NCBI GenBank assembly: GCA_000320545.1
Contig: ADNK01003263.1
Span: forward strand, 1-60,000
Direction: 5' to 3'
Length of the DNA: 60,000 nt
Origin: Bigelowiella natans CCMP2755
Taxonomy: Eukaryota; Cercozoa; Chlorarachniophyceae
Shown here: one piece after another, positions 43,764 to 56,742 of the stretch
Layout: each line of letters opens with the position of its first letter
Numbering within the stretch: the stretch's first letter is position 1
Position numbers and translations under genes: made by a program
The notes under the pieces: model-generated
What the model was told of the DNA's origin: nothing
Seen by the model: only the letters and a program-made list of their open reading frames with translations
Database searches by the model: none

Positions 43764-46361
43764 TATGTAATATTTACATGTATATTATATTTTCATATAT
43801 ATTTATTTATTACATTGCAATATAGATTTAAGATTACGCATTTAAATAAATTAACAAAATAAATATCCACCAAAACATTTAGGACGCGCATGTGATATAT
43901 GATTTCTAAATCCTTCTACCATACTATGATATTCATTTGTTGCATGGAGATTAAGTTTACTACTACTACTACTACTACTACTACTACAACTTGGATACTA
44001 ATATTCCACTTACAAAGCGAGAAAGTGCCCAAAGCGCGTTGACCGTTCCTTGTAAATTTAGTAGGTTGTGTTTTCTCACAATTTGTTCTTTAAGAGCCTT
44101 CATAACACGTCCTTGGGGATGTTTTTTGAACTTTGAAAGAGCCCATAAGCAGTTTGCAACGCTCTTAAAACAAAACAATAATGGCGCAAAATAGCAAAGA
44201 ACAACAGGAAGATGACAAGAAAAATAAGATGAAAAAGAAGGAGATGATGATGATGATGATGATGATGGTATTATTATTAATAATAATAATATTATTAGTA
44301 TTATGATACTGGTATATGGACATGTAACATACTAAAAACATAATTTTTTTGCTTTATAGATTATCATCTAGATTTTGTTTAAATGTATACAAAATATCTA
44401 CAACACACACACACACACACACACACACACTCCCTTACGACACACAACACACACCTGTGCAGTAAATTCATGAGATGAATGGGCAATTCGTGCTTCCAAT
44501 GCCTTTTGCATGGCAGACGAAGGATTTATGGAGAGCTTTGCATATGACCATAAAATAATGGATATTGCTTGAGAGGAGAATCTATAACAATTTTGGTGCT
44601 CGATTGTACTCTCCAGATCCTCTAGAAAAACATCCATCGGTTTTTCGCCAAGCTGTGTCAACGACCACAAGATATTGGCAGTTCCCTGTGGCGTGCATGT
44701 ATTACTAAGAGCGATTGCTTTAAGTTGCAAAGCTTTTATCAATTTGTCACAGGGCTTATGTCTTATGCTGGCAAAGGCCCACAATGTATTGGAAACGGCC
44801 TGAGCATTAAACTTTCCAACATGCTTTAAAGTGGCCTTTTCGAGAGCATCTAAAAGTCGTGGTTCAGGAGGTGCTAACGATGATGACGACGACGATGATG
44901 ATGATAAGGATGATGATGAGATTATGTTGTGATAATTATTGTTATCATTATCATCAACAAAACCACCAGCAACAGCAACAGCCACAGCAACAGCAGAGCT
45001 GTCTTCTCCCGCTCTCTTGCGACTCTCCAACTTTGCCAATGACCACAACATACTCGCAATACTTTGCGGGGCCTTAAAAGTAGTAATCTGTCCGTTATCC
45101 ACAACAACGAACAAACGAAGAAAATGGATGAATATATTGTACAAATATACTACATTTGCATTAATAATATGCTAAAAGCAGCGAAGCAGAAAACGATAAA
45201 ACAGAGAGAGAGAGGAGGGGGGAGGGGCAAAGTTGCGAGAAAAGACAAGAGAAGAATAAAAAGAGAGAACGAGAATGAAGGCACAGTAAGAGAAAATGAA
45301 TGAAAAAAAGAGGAGAAACAACGTATTAGTAGTGAGCAAACAAGTGAATAGATAATAGAGAGAACGATGTTCAATAACAACATTGGACGTCTTCTACTGC
45401 AACTACTACTACTACTAATACTAATACTAATACTATCAATCACCACCATACCCTGCCTCCCATGGTTCAAAAACGCTTGCTTTCGTCATCAAATAAATAA
45501 ATTAATAATATGTTCTACTACGTACTACTATTATTACAGGCGGCGTACCTTATTTAATGTTACTTTCTGCATCTTTTGATGAAACTGCAGAGATGGACGA
45601 TGCTGTAACTTAACAAACGCCCACAGTGTGTTTGAGATGTCTTGAGGGTTATATTCATCTAGTATTTGTAGACCTGCCTCCTGAGAAAGAGAGCGAGAGA
45701 GAGGGAGAATTCAATATAATAATGATTAGTAGGACAGACATTTACTATTGCTGATGTTATCATTGATCGGTGTTACTTACTACTACTTACTTGCATATGA
45801 TATCATGAAACAGCAACTACTATTACTACTGCCACTACCACCACCGCCACCACCACTACTACTACCTCAATGAGCGACATGGAAGAGTGCTCAAGTCGAA
45901 ATCTCAAAGATGCAAAACTCCACAACATATTGGAAAGAGAATGCGCATTTGTGGTATTTCTTCTCAAAACGAGGTTTTTCTCAATTTCCTTCAATAAGTC
46001 AACTTCTGATCTGTTTGTTGCAAAAAAAAGAAGAATTAAGCGATTGAATAATTACAATCTTTACAGTACTACGTATCTCACCACCTGGTGATGATGATGA
46101 TGATTATCATCGTTATCATCAACAAACTAAACTACTGCAATTATTACCTTAGGCGCAGACGGACCATCGACCATAGAATGTTAGCCATACTTTGTGGATG
46201 TGCCTCACTTAGTTTGCCGTGTGCAAGATATAGATACTCAGCCAATAATTTCGGTTTTATCCGAACATATCCAGACTTGGCTTCATTTGATGAATGTGTA
46301 GACAACACATCTAGACGTCCAAATGCCCATATTGCTGATGCTAGACCTGAGAAACGAATAA

Positions 46362-46393
<32 letters not shown>

Positions 46394-46445
46394 AATGTGT
46401 AACTTGTTTGTTTGATTAATGACGAATCCATAGCATGAAACAATG

Positions 46446-46480
<35 letters not shown>

Positions 46481-48171
46481 TAATGCTACCTCTTGCATCC
46501 AAGTCTTTGCTGATATCTTCAAGATGAGAAATTAATCTCCCAAATTGCCGTTGAATACGGTACGTGTGCTACATAAATACATATAACATACACATTTGAG
46601 CTACATACATACATATATACATACGCATTTGAACATAAGAAGATAGCAGAAAGAACAAATATTTAAATGACTGCATAGTAGTAGTCGCGAAATAGACAAC
46701 GATACTTGTTGACCCTCTCATTGCGCAACAATCTACACATTATTATTAGTATCATCATCATACTAAGGACAGCTACATAATGATGATTTATCCCATCTAG
46801 TTATTAGTATAGTACCGTATCATGAAGGAACATCGGACTTGTCTTTGCTATCGTATGAATGCATGTGACGATGTTTATGGAACTGAGTCGATGATCTTTA
46901 TTCACCATCTCTAATGCTTCAAGAGCCTCTTCAGCACTCTTTGATTCCTTGTAACACGTAGTAAAAGCGAACATTGGAAAGAAAGAGTGGGGGGAGGGAG
47001 GAAGTGTAGGACAAGAATATTTATTAATTAGAACCACTGTACTGGCTACTGACACGCAATAAGCAATAACAAAAGATAAGCGAAGGTGTGTGTGTGTGTG
47101 TGTGTCTGTGTGGAAGAGGTACAATAATGAAATAAAAGAAATAAACTAAAAATAATCTTAACAAATTGAAGCAAAGAAAAATAATGTAAAATAAATATAG
47201 AGTAGAGAAACAGAAGAAAGAGGGGCAATAGAAGAGATCGCCAGTAGCAGCAATCAATACAATAACATAAATGGTACAATATAATATTTCTACGTAACTA
47301 CCTGTAATAATTGATTTGTGCCCTTCCTACTGCTACTACTACTACTCTGCTGCCGTCGTTGATGAGGCTGCCACCGTGTTTCTTTAATCATACTACTACT
47401 ACTACTACTACAACTTGTACTACTACTACTACTACTACTAACATTATAGTCATGATCTACTACTATAGGCCAATTGTCAGGTTTCGATAGTTTATTTTGA
47501 GTACAGGAGGAGGAGGAGGAATGATTGGTTTGGGATATTATTCTACTGCTGTAATTGTTGTTCGTGGAGGAATCGGTGGTCACCAGAGGAGATTTTGCTG
47601 CTGAACTCGTAGTATCATCACCCACTACCGAGGAGGAGGAGATTGCAGCACCGACTTGTGTCATCGAGAATATTCTTCTTTTTTTGTTGTTCAATAAGCT
47701 CTCTTTTCGAAATAATTGCAAGAGCATTAATCGTGAAGTAGTAGGAGTAGTTGCAGATGTAGAAGTAGTAGTAGGGCAAGTTTGAGAACCCAGCAGTAGG
47801 CTTGAATAGATCTTATTATTACTCATGCTGCCACTTCTGCGGCTAAAGAGAAGACTGCTTGATTTCGACGTTATTTGGATGTTAGTTCTCATCAGATTAG
47901 CACGTGTGTGACGGTTAGATGCTATTCGAGATGCTGAATGCGCCGATCCGCTACCAATGAATGAAATCCAACATAACCCTATCAGTACAACACGAACAAA
48001 CGAACGATGACGAGAGACAATACTGCATCTTCTTCCCCGCACTATGATGCTCATATCATCCTTATTGTGTTTGATTGATGATGACGTAGTCGAAGAAGAG
48101 GAAGAATCGCGGTGGGATGATAATGTGGTGGAAATGGAGGACGCCTTCTCTTGAATCACACCCTCTGTCAT
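43081..48171 (-). CDS. LWA-repeat (OPR/HPR-like) helical-repeat protein, probably organelle RNA-binding
   Basis: Nine exons, 47302-48171, 46816-46947, 46490-46568, 46148-46346, 45866-46010, 45549-45680, 44455-45087, 44014-44163 and 43081-43587, sum to exactly 2,847 bases (948 residues). About 12 repeats of roughly 37-40 residues share the core 'Q-x2-(S/A)N-x-LW(A/S)(F/L)(A/S)xL', e.g. QAVSNTLWAFASIRHKP, QGTANILWSLTQLGEKP, QDISNTLWAFVKLQHRP, QTISSMLWSIA. Such alpha-helical repeats occur in OPR/HPR and FASTK/RAP-type proteins that bind organelle RNA; no RAP domain is visible at the C-terminus. The N-terminus has a signal-like hydrophobic segment (RVVLIGLCWISFIGSGSA) about 60 residues in, followed by Ser/Arg-rich sequence. 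If translation starts at Met40 (48054) this would be a bipartite plastid-type leader. The RNA-binding role is inferred from the fold only. Confidence 0.85.
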
Positions 48172-49279
48172 TGTAACGACGCCTCTGTTTCGCGATTCAG
48201 CCTTGGAGCTGCGCGATATTAGCTGCCGGATTGAATAACAATAGTGCTGTGCATAGTATTGTCGAGAAAGTCAAAGAGTTTCAGATGATTAGATGAATAA
48301 ATAATAGCTTTTTCATGTGTCGGGGCAACAACTTCCAATTGTCAAGGACCACCAATGGAGAACGACGAATTGACGATTCTTTTTTTAGCAATTCGAGTCA
48401 ATAAAACGGATTATTCTGTATACAAAGCGGCCACCCACCTATGGTATTCCCGTAAATTCCCTGTCACCGATAAAGTAGGTGGTCACGTGAACCACGCGAA
48501 GAGGGAGGTAGTACCCCATTCGGCTCAATTTCATCAACGGTCAGTGACGGTCACTACCAACATTATTTGTACAATATTGATATGACCTGTACTTTTCAGC
48601 GTTTAAACAGTGAGACATTGTCGCATACTTAAAATATCCTATGTATGGACTGCTAAAAACAGCATGTGGGTGAACAACCAGAAACTACTGAGTAATTATT
48701 GTCTGCTGCATGGACGAACAAGAAAAATGCAGAAAAACTAATAATGAGCTAAAAATAGAGGCAAACTACTAATAAGTTAGTGAGTTAGTTATTATCTGTT
48801 CGCGTCCTTGACTTACCAGCTATGTTTTTTCACCGAAGTGATTGTCACAGTGGATGTTGTCTCATAAAAGACATTGCGAAAGTCAAAAAATCATGAACAA
48901 AGATTATTGTCTGTATGTGGGTAGGTGTTGTTGGTGGATGTCCTCCCATGTAAAAATGAATTATATATTATAATATAAACAACACATACTACAACACATA
49001 ATAATAGCCTGCCGTAGAGAGACCACCACCCCGGATAGAGAACATAACCCACACGACGCAACGTAACAAGACCCTCGCTCAATCAATCGTGAGTGAATGA
49101 TAACTATATCCTGAAGATAGATTAATAGAGTAGAAGTGAATGGTGATGAGAAGAATACAATACATAATGAACGTGAGAAAAATACCAAAGTCTTAGACAT
49201 CACGGTGTTGTAGTTTTTTCCCTCTCATTTTAATCTGTATATTGCATTGATATTTGTTGAATTCGATCGTGAATAGAAA
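48172..49279. promoter_or_regulatory. Divergent spacer between the LWA-repeat gene and DDX27
   Basis: About 1.1 kb between two start codons facing away from each other. It is AT-rich, with no long microsatellite. A 76-codon open frame at 48355-48585 has no recognisable features. Promoter function is inferred from position; I see no definite box. Confidence 0.4.
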
Positions 49280-49530
49280 ATGGGAGACGATTTCATTCGG
49301 ACACTTCATTCATCGGATGACGAGGATGAACAAGATGCCGATGATTCAAGCGATTTTGAAATGGCTGCTATGCAAAAGAAATCGTCGTCGGTCAAGGTAG
49401 CTGCTGTGTTCGCAAAATTGACACATAGTAGTATCGTGAGACATTAGTGGCCTATGAAACTACTATCTTTTCCGTGACCCAGCATGCATGCATATATTTG
49501 CTGATGAAATTGTTTTGTCATCATCGTCAC

Positions 49531-49561
<31 letters not shown>

Positions 49562-50870
49562 TTGCTGACAGACTGAATGAATGAATGACCACCGTGGTAA
49601 ATAAGGCTGCGGGACGTGATACGCACATACACACATAAGTGCTATATGTATACAGCATGTTTATTTGATTATCACCCAAAACAATTACTATCATCTATAA
49701 CTGTTTGAAAAATGAGTCATCTTTGCTTTTAAATCCTTCTCACTACTACTCTTTAGGAAAATAGTGGTGCTGGCAGGGAAAAGAAGAAGAAGAAGAAGAA
49801 GAAGAAGAAGAAGAAGAAGAAACAACGGCAACATGAAGATGATCAGAGTGACAGTGAAGAGGGTGGTAGCGACGAGGAAGCATTTATATTCGACGTGTTT
49901 GAATCGACGTCGTCATCTTCAAACAACAAAATTAGTAGCATCGTGCAGCAGCAGCCAGTTGTTGACAAGATTCAGCGACGATTGCTAGCAAAGGAAACAC
50001 GTAGGCGTAACCTAGCATTTAAGTCAGAGAAGAAGCAAATAAATTATCAAGAAGGTGTGGACAACAGCAAAAACGATTTGAAAGAAGATGATAGCAGTGT
50101 AGATGAAGATGAGGACGATGAAGATGAAGAAGGGGAGGAGGAAGAAGAGAGTGACGATGATGATGATGACGAAGAGGATGAGGATGCAGAAAAAGATGAA
50201 GATATGAAGTACAAGAGAAAGGATTATAGTGGAAAAGAGGGAACAGAGATCTCATCCTCCGACTCTAAGTCTTTATCATCTAAGAGGCGGGAGAAGAGAA
50301 CTCATAATAAAGAGGAGCAGACGAGAAAATACAGCAAAACGAATACAGCAGTGGAAGTGAAAGATTTTGCTCATCTAAAGCTTTCACGGTTGTGATAAAT
50401 TATACCTTGGTGAATTCAATGATTGTGCAACTAATTTCTGGCTGAAACCATGATTGTTATCTCGCCATCACCATCATTGATATCATCATCATCATCATCA
50501 TCGATACCACTATCGTGTTACTTACTACTACTACTACTACTACTACTACTTACCACGAACATATTAATCGGTTTCGTAATCATGGCTGCCACCTCTACCT
50601 TTTACTAGTAGGGCTTTGAGCTTTCAAAGCTTTTATAACAGATGCATTGTCTCTTCTACTCTCTCTCTCTCCCTTCCCCCCCAAATACCGCTTCTTCTTC
50701 TTCTTCTCTATGATTACCATCGGCGGGATGTAATAATAGGCCATTACTTAAAGCCGTGAGAGAGATGGGGTTCGTGTGTCCTACCCCCGTGCAAGCTCGG
50801 TCAATACCTCCTGCTCTTATGGGAAAAGATCTGCTGGTACACACTACATTGAAAAAGAAGAAGAAGAAGA

Positions 50871-50907
<37 letters not shown>

Positions 50908-53471
50908 GGCTCGAGATACGCATCATTTGTCCGTGGAAAAATGTTTGCCTCTCTCTAAAATAATAATGACTTCTATTACTACTAATAACCATTCGATGAT
51001 GGTGATGATGATGATGATTCTTCTTCTTCTTCACGTTGTGATGATCGTAGTAGTAGTAGTAGTAGTAGCAGCAGCAGCAGCATATAAATCTTGTCTAGAT
51101 GTGGTGCCATCATCATCATTATCATCATCGTGAAAGGGATTCATTTATTCATTCATTCATTCATTCAAACAATCCTCAGTTATATAATTTACCATATTAC
51201 TGTCAACATCATCATCTGAACCAGCTTCTCTCTCCTTTAAGGTCAATGCACAGACAGGATCCGGGAAAACGGCAGCGTTTCTACTGCCATGCTTAGAGAG
51301 GTTGCTATATCGGTCAAGGCGCATTCCAATTTCAAGGGTTCTTGTCGTCACACCAACAAGAGAATTAGCGCAACAAATCGTCCAAATGGGACAACAGCTA
51401 GCAAAACACACAGATGTACGATACTGTTTAGTGGTGGGAGGTTTATCCCTAAATGCACAAGCTGTTGCACTTAGAAGTAGTCCTGATATTGTCGTAGCTA
51501 CGCCGGGAAGGCTTATAGATCATTTAAGAAATAGCGTATCCGTGGATCTCGATGGTTTAGAAATCTTGATTCTCGATGAAGCAGATCGTCTATTGGATAT
51601 GGGTTTCAAAGACGAGTTGGAAGAAGTCCTAAGATTGTGCCCAAGAGGGCGACAGACAATGCTGTTCTCAGCAACACTGAGCGAAAATGTGACAGAACTT
51701 GTGGACTTGTCCCTTCGAGAGCCAGTGCGAATATCTGTGGACTCAGTGTCTGTCGTAGACACTCTTCAGCAAGAATTTATACGCATTCGCTCACAAAATG
51801 ATAATCAAAAATACAGGTGCTATTATTCATACACTATGATGTAGAAATGTTTTGCAGCAAGCAAGTAGATCTGTACTAACACAAGCGGAAATATGTTGTC
51901 ATAAAACTACGGCCAATTATGATATTCGTAATAACATTTTGTCTATATATCATCGTGTATATAATAATAGTAATAGTAATAGTAATAATAATAATAATGA
52001 TAATAATAATAATAATAGGGAGGCAGTCGTATTGGCATTATGCAAGCGATCTTTCTCCAAAGGCGGATGTATCGTATTTTTGCCTTCAAAGAAGCTGGCT
52101 CATAGGCTGATGATAATTTTCGGTTTTGCATCTTTGAAAGCTGCTGAACTACATGGACACCTCACACAGCAACAAAGGTTGGATGCTTTGGAGTTATTCC
52201 ATAGAAGTAAAGTAGATTTTCTCCTGGCAACCGATCTTGCTGCAAGAGGACTCGATATAAAAAAAGTGCATGCCGTGATAAACTACAGCATGCCCCGACA
52301 AGTAGCTAGGTACATTCATAGGGTTGGAAGAACAGCAAGAGCGGGCCGTAAGGGGGTAAGATAATAGAGAAACCAATCGTCAACATTTCATTGCAGTTGC
52401 CTCCATAATCTCCATCTTATTTCACCTTGACTACTTTATGCGTTATTGCCAAATGCTTAACTCTCAGCAGTTGAATGTTTATTATTTTTATTATCCTGGT
52501 GGATACACACTGATGATCCCTTTTCCATATCCTCATCAAAACAAACCAATAACGTATTATAATACAGCAGCTACTGTCTGCAGCAGTATTCATCATTTCT
52601 TCATATTCAGGTATCGGTGACATTAGTTGGAGAAAATGGCCGCAAAAATCTAAAGTCAGTTGTAAAAATGGCAAAGGGGGCTGGAACTACAAAAAGCAGG
52701 CAAGTGCCTTTCAAAGTAATCAGCAAATGGAGAGACAAAATTGGAGAAATGGAGGAAGATATTCGCGCAGTGTTGGATATGGAGTGGGAAGAGAAGCAAT
52801 TGCGTATAGCAGAAATGGAAACGAACAAAGGGATGAATATCATTCACTATCAAGATGAAATTCAGCGCCGTCCTCCACGCACTTGGTTTCAGACCGAAAA
52901 AGCTAAAAAAAAAGCAAAAGAGATCTCGAAAGCAGCAATTTCAGCCATTAGCGACGATAACGATGACGGGGCTCGTAATGATATTGACACAGCACCTCTT
53001 TCAAAGGGTAGTCAACAGAGTCAACGTACCAAAAAAAAAAACCCTCTCCAAGGCCTCTCACGTTCAAAAAAACGGAAAAAACTTGCCAGGATGCAAGAAG
53101 AAAAGGATCGTAGGGATTATGAACAGCGAATTGAGGAAATAGGAGGCACAAAGAAAAAATCGCCGCATCAGCGCATGATGGAAGCTGTACAAAAAGCAAA
53201 ATTTAAACGTCGCGAAACAGCGGTGCAAAAGGAGGGAAAGCAGCTGAATCATTCTAAGGGCGGTGCCAATGATCACATCGCTATGAATGCTGCAGTGCGC
53301 AAAGCGAAAAAGCGTTATAGATCAAAGGATAATGAAGACGATGCTGATAGCTTTGCACGCAGATATGGTAAGATAAAGGAGAAACCTCAGAGAGAAGAGA
53401 ATAAAAAAGCATTTGCAAACAAATCACGGAAAGCTTTCAAGAGCAAGAGCAGATACAAAAGGCGAAAGTAG
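49280..53471 (+). CDS. DDX27: DEAD-box RNA helicase DDX27 / Drs1
   Basis: Nucleolar ATP-dependent helicase for 60S pre-ribosome maturation. Exons 49280-49396, 49757-50388, 50740-50836, 51242-51816, 52019-52355 and 52611-53471 sum to 2,619 bases (872 residues; human and yeast proteins are somewhat shorter). The acidic N-terminus has a long Lys run coded by AAG repeats and Glu/Asp clusters. The Q motif is GFVCPTPVQARSIPPAL, motif I AQTGSGKT (about 285-292), Ia PTRELAQQ (about 320), GG and TPGRL, II DEAD (about 393-396), III SAT (about 424). The helicase C domain has LHGHLTQQQRLDALELF, LLATDLAARGLDI and YIHRVGRTARAGRKG. The Drs1-specific tail follows (VISKWRDKIGEMEEDIRAVL), then a Lys/Arg-rich end. 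Introns carry GAA/GA and GAT repeats. It is head-to-head with the LWA-repeat gene. Confidence 0.96.
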
Positions 53472-54221
53472 AGCCAGTTAACCTTCCGATCATACAAATT
53501 TGTAGCAGTATATGACTTGAGGAGCGGTAGTGTCATCACCAAGTAAGCATGCTTCGGCATTCTTCCGCTCAAGCATCACAATTCATGTCGTAAAGAAGAG
53601 TCGTTGGCTCCGTGTAGCTAATTACATTGACGATACATGAAATTACGTGCGTGTCCATGCGGCTGTCCAGCGATGCTTGAATGGACCATGCTAACGTTAC
53701 TAGGCTTAGTCCTCTGCCAAGCACATCTAGACATGCCACATCATGAGCCAAAAGCAGCTGCTCAAGCACAGACTAGATGGACTTTCATTTGCAATTCGTC
53801 GATGTGATCTGACTGGTGAGCGGCCACAGCTAGACAGCTTAAACATGTCGAGGCCAAACCCGGTCACAAATGGGTTTCGCATGTTTGCAGAGCGCTTCAA
53901 GGGCATTTTTTGCGTGCAATCCGTCCGCAACCGTCAAAAAACACTTTCTGAGTCGGCGGAATGTCGAAAAAATGAAAAAATTCAAAATCTCAGCTCAAAA
54001 ACCTCGATTTTTTGACCCCTCACAACGTGCATTGCGGAGAAAATTCTCATGATTTTGGTCAGAGATGCAGCCGACGCGCGTGTGCAATGCGAGTAAGTGA
54101 GGCCGTGTCCGTTTGCAATGGAACTAGCTTCACAGACAGCTGGAAGCGCGATGCTCAAGTGTCAAATTTGATCGAGACAGTGACGCGTTGAAACTTTGAA
54201 ATTGGGGCATCACTGCCACAT

Positions 54222-54361
54222 GCATGCACAGCCACAGGACACACATGACGTGTCATGAGTGCAGAGGGGTTTTGACGCATTGGAGACTGGTTGGAGCATG
54301 CACAGCCACAGGACACACATGACGTGTCATGAGGGCAGAGGGGTTTTGACGCATTGGAGAC
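54222..54361. repeat. 74-bp-period direct repeat inside island 5
   Basis: A 66-base unit beginning GCATGCACAGCCACAGGAC occurs at 54222-54287 and again at 54296-54361 with a single visible mismatch (GAGTGC versus GAGGGC). Each copy contains the palindrome ACATGACGTGTCATG. Confidence 0.9.
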
Positions 54362-55338
54362 ACTGCGCAGCTGGTTTTCAGTCAAAAAGATTGGTCGTGT
54401 GCAGCCGCGCGCGCAGAACTTTGGTTCAAAACGCCGAGGCGTGGCGCGCACAAGCGGCGCGTGGTGCGCGGGGCAGCGCGATCGAGCAGCTAGAAGTGGC
54501 ACCTCGCTAGCTCGGGGGGGGGGGGGGGAATGCGAATGAAAAAATTCAACTGTGCCAAAAGTTTTCAAACGACCCCTGCTAGCCTGCTTGACATCTGAAT
54601 CGAGTTTGCGCGAAAAAAACGCGTCAATTTTTTTTTTCAATTTTCGTGAAGTTGTGACCGGTTTGGCCTGGATGTGAAACTTGAAGCTCAAACATCACAA
54701 TGCACCCAGTGGACACGTGCAGTGCCAGAGTGGTGCAGTGGACACGCGTGGGAAATTGTTGTGGATTTTGAATCAATGCTCTGTTCAATGCAGTTCAATG
54801 TTCCCCACAGCTTTGACGATGCCATTTGCAAATTGCTTCTCTGCCTTGAATTTGAAATGCACGCCAGCACGTTGACAATCTGCGATGTGGGGGTTCTGCA
54901 ATTTGGTGCGGATTCTGACTTTTTTTCTGAGAAATCATGTGCAGTCTCAGGCGGTGGCGCCTGCGCCGCGCGAGCACAACGTCACAAGCAACATGGAGCC
55001 CCATGAGGCTGCACAGCGCACGCACGTGCGCGAACGCAGAGCAGTCAGGATGGACATTTCACTCAATTCTGTGTCAGTCAGATGTCAGCAAATGCATCAA
55101 TGACAGAGTTGAAAGGTGCATGCAATCAAATGATTCAGCAATTGGAGAAGGCTGTGGCGTGATTTTTTGAACAATGGTGAATTCATTGTGCATTTGGTGA
55201 TGGAATGATGAACAATTGTGGCAAGGCAAGGTGGCAAATGCAGACCATGCACACGTTCTTTGCAACGTGTGATCTGTTCATCCGCACGTTTCTGGATTCA
55301 CTTGCCCACGTCTGTTCATCCGCACACTTTGCCCACAA

Positions 55339-56742
55339 TCATTCGGAATCGGTGCTGCTGCTGTCGCTGCTAGCAAGCTCATCGCCAACCTCACGCACTG
55401 CTGCGTCAATCGCGTGGTCTCTTTCCGATGTTTTCATGAGCTTGTTCTTCATCGTCATTGCAATGGTCTTGTGAAGTCTTTTCCGCTTGCGCGCCTTTCG
55501 CTTCATCTTGCGGTGAACCTGTTTGCGCAACTGCTGCCTGGTCTGTGGATGCCCTCCGCTGCAACAGCACTTGATGCAGCGACCGCATCCGATGCAGCAC
55601 TTCTTCTTCTTGTGATGGCAGACCTGCGGCGGCGGCGAGTCATTTGTGCTGTCGTCCGATCCCGACTCAAAGCCATCGACATTGTGTGCAATCAGCTGTG
55701 GAGCGCTTTTGCCGCCTCGATCGACGGGCATCACCACCGCGAGCATTGGGCGGCCCCGCCTTGCTGACCATTGCCTTCGATGTGCCCGGCTTGGGCGCTG
55801 GGACTGTCTGCTCATTCGCGTTTTCTGTTGATTGCGTCGATTGTGCTTCCATGGCTGCCACTCGCGCCAGCAGTTGCTTCATCACGCGCGCATTCTCAGC
55901 CGCACGCTCATTCGCTTCCGCTAGCTTCCTCTCGCACTTCGCCTTGATGCGCGCGGCGGCTTCGTGCTCATCCGCCTCACTCTCAGTGATGTCGTGTGCC
56001 GATTCCGACTTTCGGCTCGCCGCAGCTGCTGCCCCGCGACGCCGTGCAGCCCTTCCTTTTTTTGACCTCCTTGTGTTGCGTCCGCCATTCCTCCTCTTCT
56101 TGTTCTTCTGCTCTGACGGCTGGTGGACCACCAAGATTGGATCATTCTCGCTGTCGCCCTCGCCAGGCGCGCTTTCCACCTTCTCTGTCGCGTCCTGTTG
56201 ACTGGCGGCTGCTGCGCCCGGCTTGCGCAGCTCGTCCACCCAATTTCTCAGGGCGTCGTCCACAATGCTCAGGCAGCTGCCAGACACAAATGCGGGGGGC
56301 ACAGCTGGGTTGCAATCACCTTGGACACCGGCGCCAGTTTCCTGAGCTTCCCATTTGGAGACAGCATGGCAACTTGCAGGTGGGAACTGGACCTGAACGT
56401 CTTTTTTCGATCCACAAGAACCAGTCCCATCACCCATTTGTTTCTGACATTGCCCTTCGCCATCAGCGCCTTGGTCGGCTTCAAGTGGACGATTTGGTGT
56501 GTTGAAATTGATGCAGCGTTCTCCACGTGTGCCACGCCGGCAAACAGAACGCACGTCCCCACTGGCCACCCGCCATTGCCATCGTGCAACCGAATCGTGC
56601 GACTTCTTCTGTCACATGACTTGCAGTGTGCCAGCACTTTGCCTTCTGCACTGTCTGTCCATGCAAGAGCGCATGTCGCAGACATTGCGGATGATGCACA
56701 TGCCTTGCGAGGCTTAGGAGCACATGAGTGCACGCTTTGCAT
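55339..56742 (-). pseudogene. Unidentified coding-like stretch split over three frames, Cys-rich end
   Basis: Reading leftwards, three overlapping minus-strand frames look protein-like in turn. Frame 1 (about 56742-56290) has LAHCKSCDRRSRTIRLHDG and NKWVMGLVLVDRKKTF. Frame 2 (about 56290-55750) has SIVDDALRNWVDELRKPG, a Lys/Arg-rich stretch and an Ala/Glu coiled coil (KAKCERKLAEANERAAENA). Frame 3 (about 55750-55339) has a cysteine cluster (CCIGCGRCIKCCCSGGH) then a Lys/Arg-rich and acidic tail. Frame 1 passes to frame 2 near a run of six C (minus strand), so one lost base would explain it. Basic, coiled-coil and Cys-cluster parts suggest a nucleic-acid-binding protein of a mobile element, but no known family is recognised. 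It may be decayed, or spliced in a way I cannot see. Confidence 0.4.

Noticed and set aside
48355-48585. 76-codon frame in the LWA-repeat/DDX27 spacer
   Set aside because: No motif, no neighbour support, and it lies where a divergent promoter is expected.
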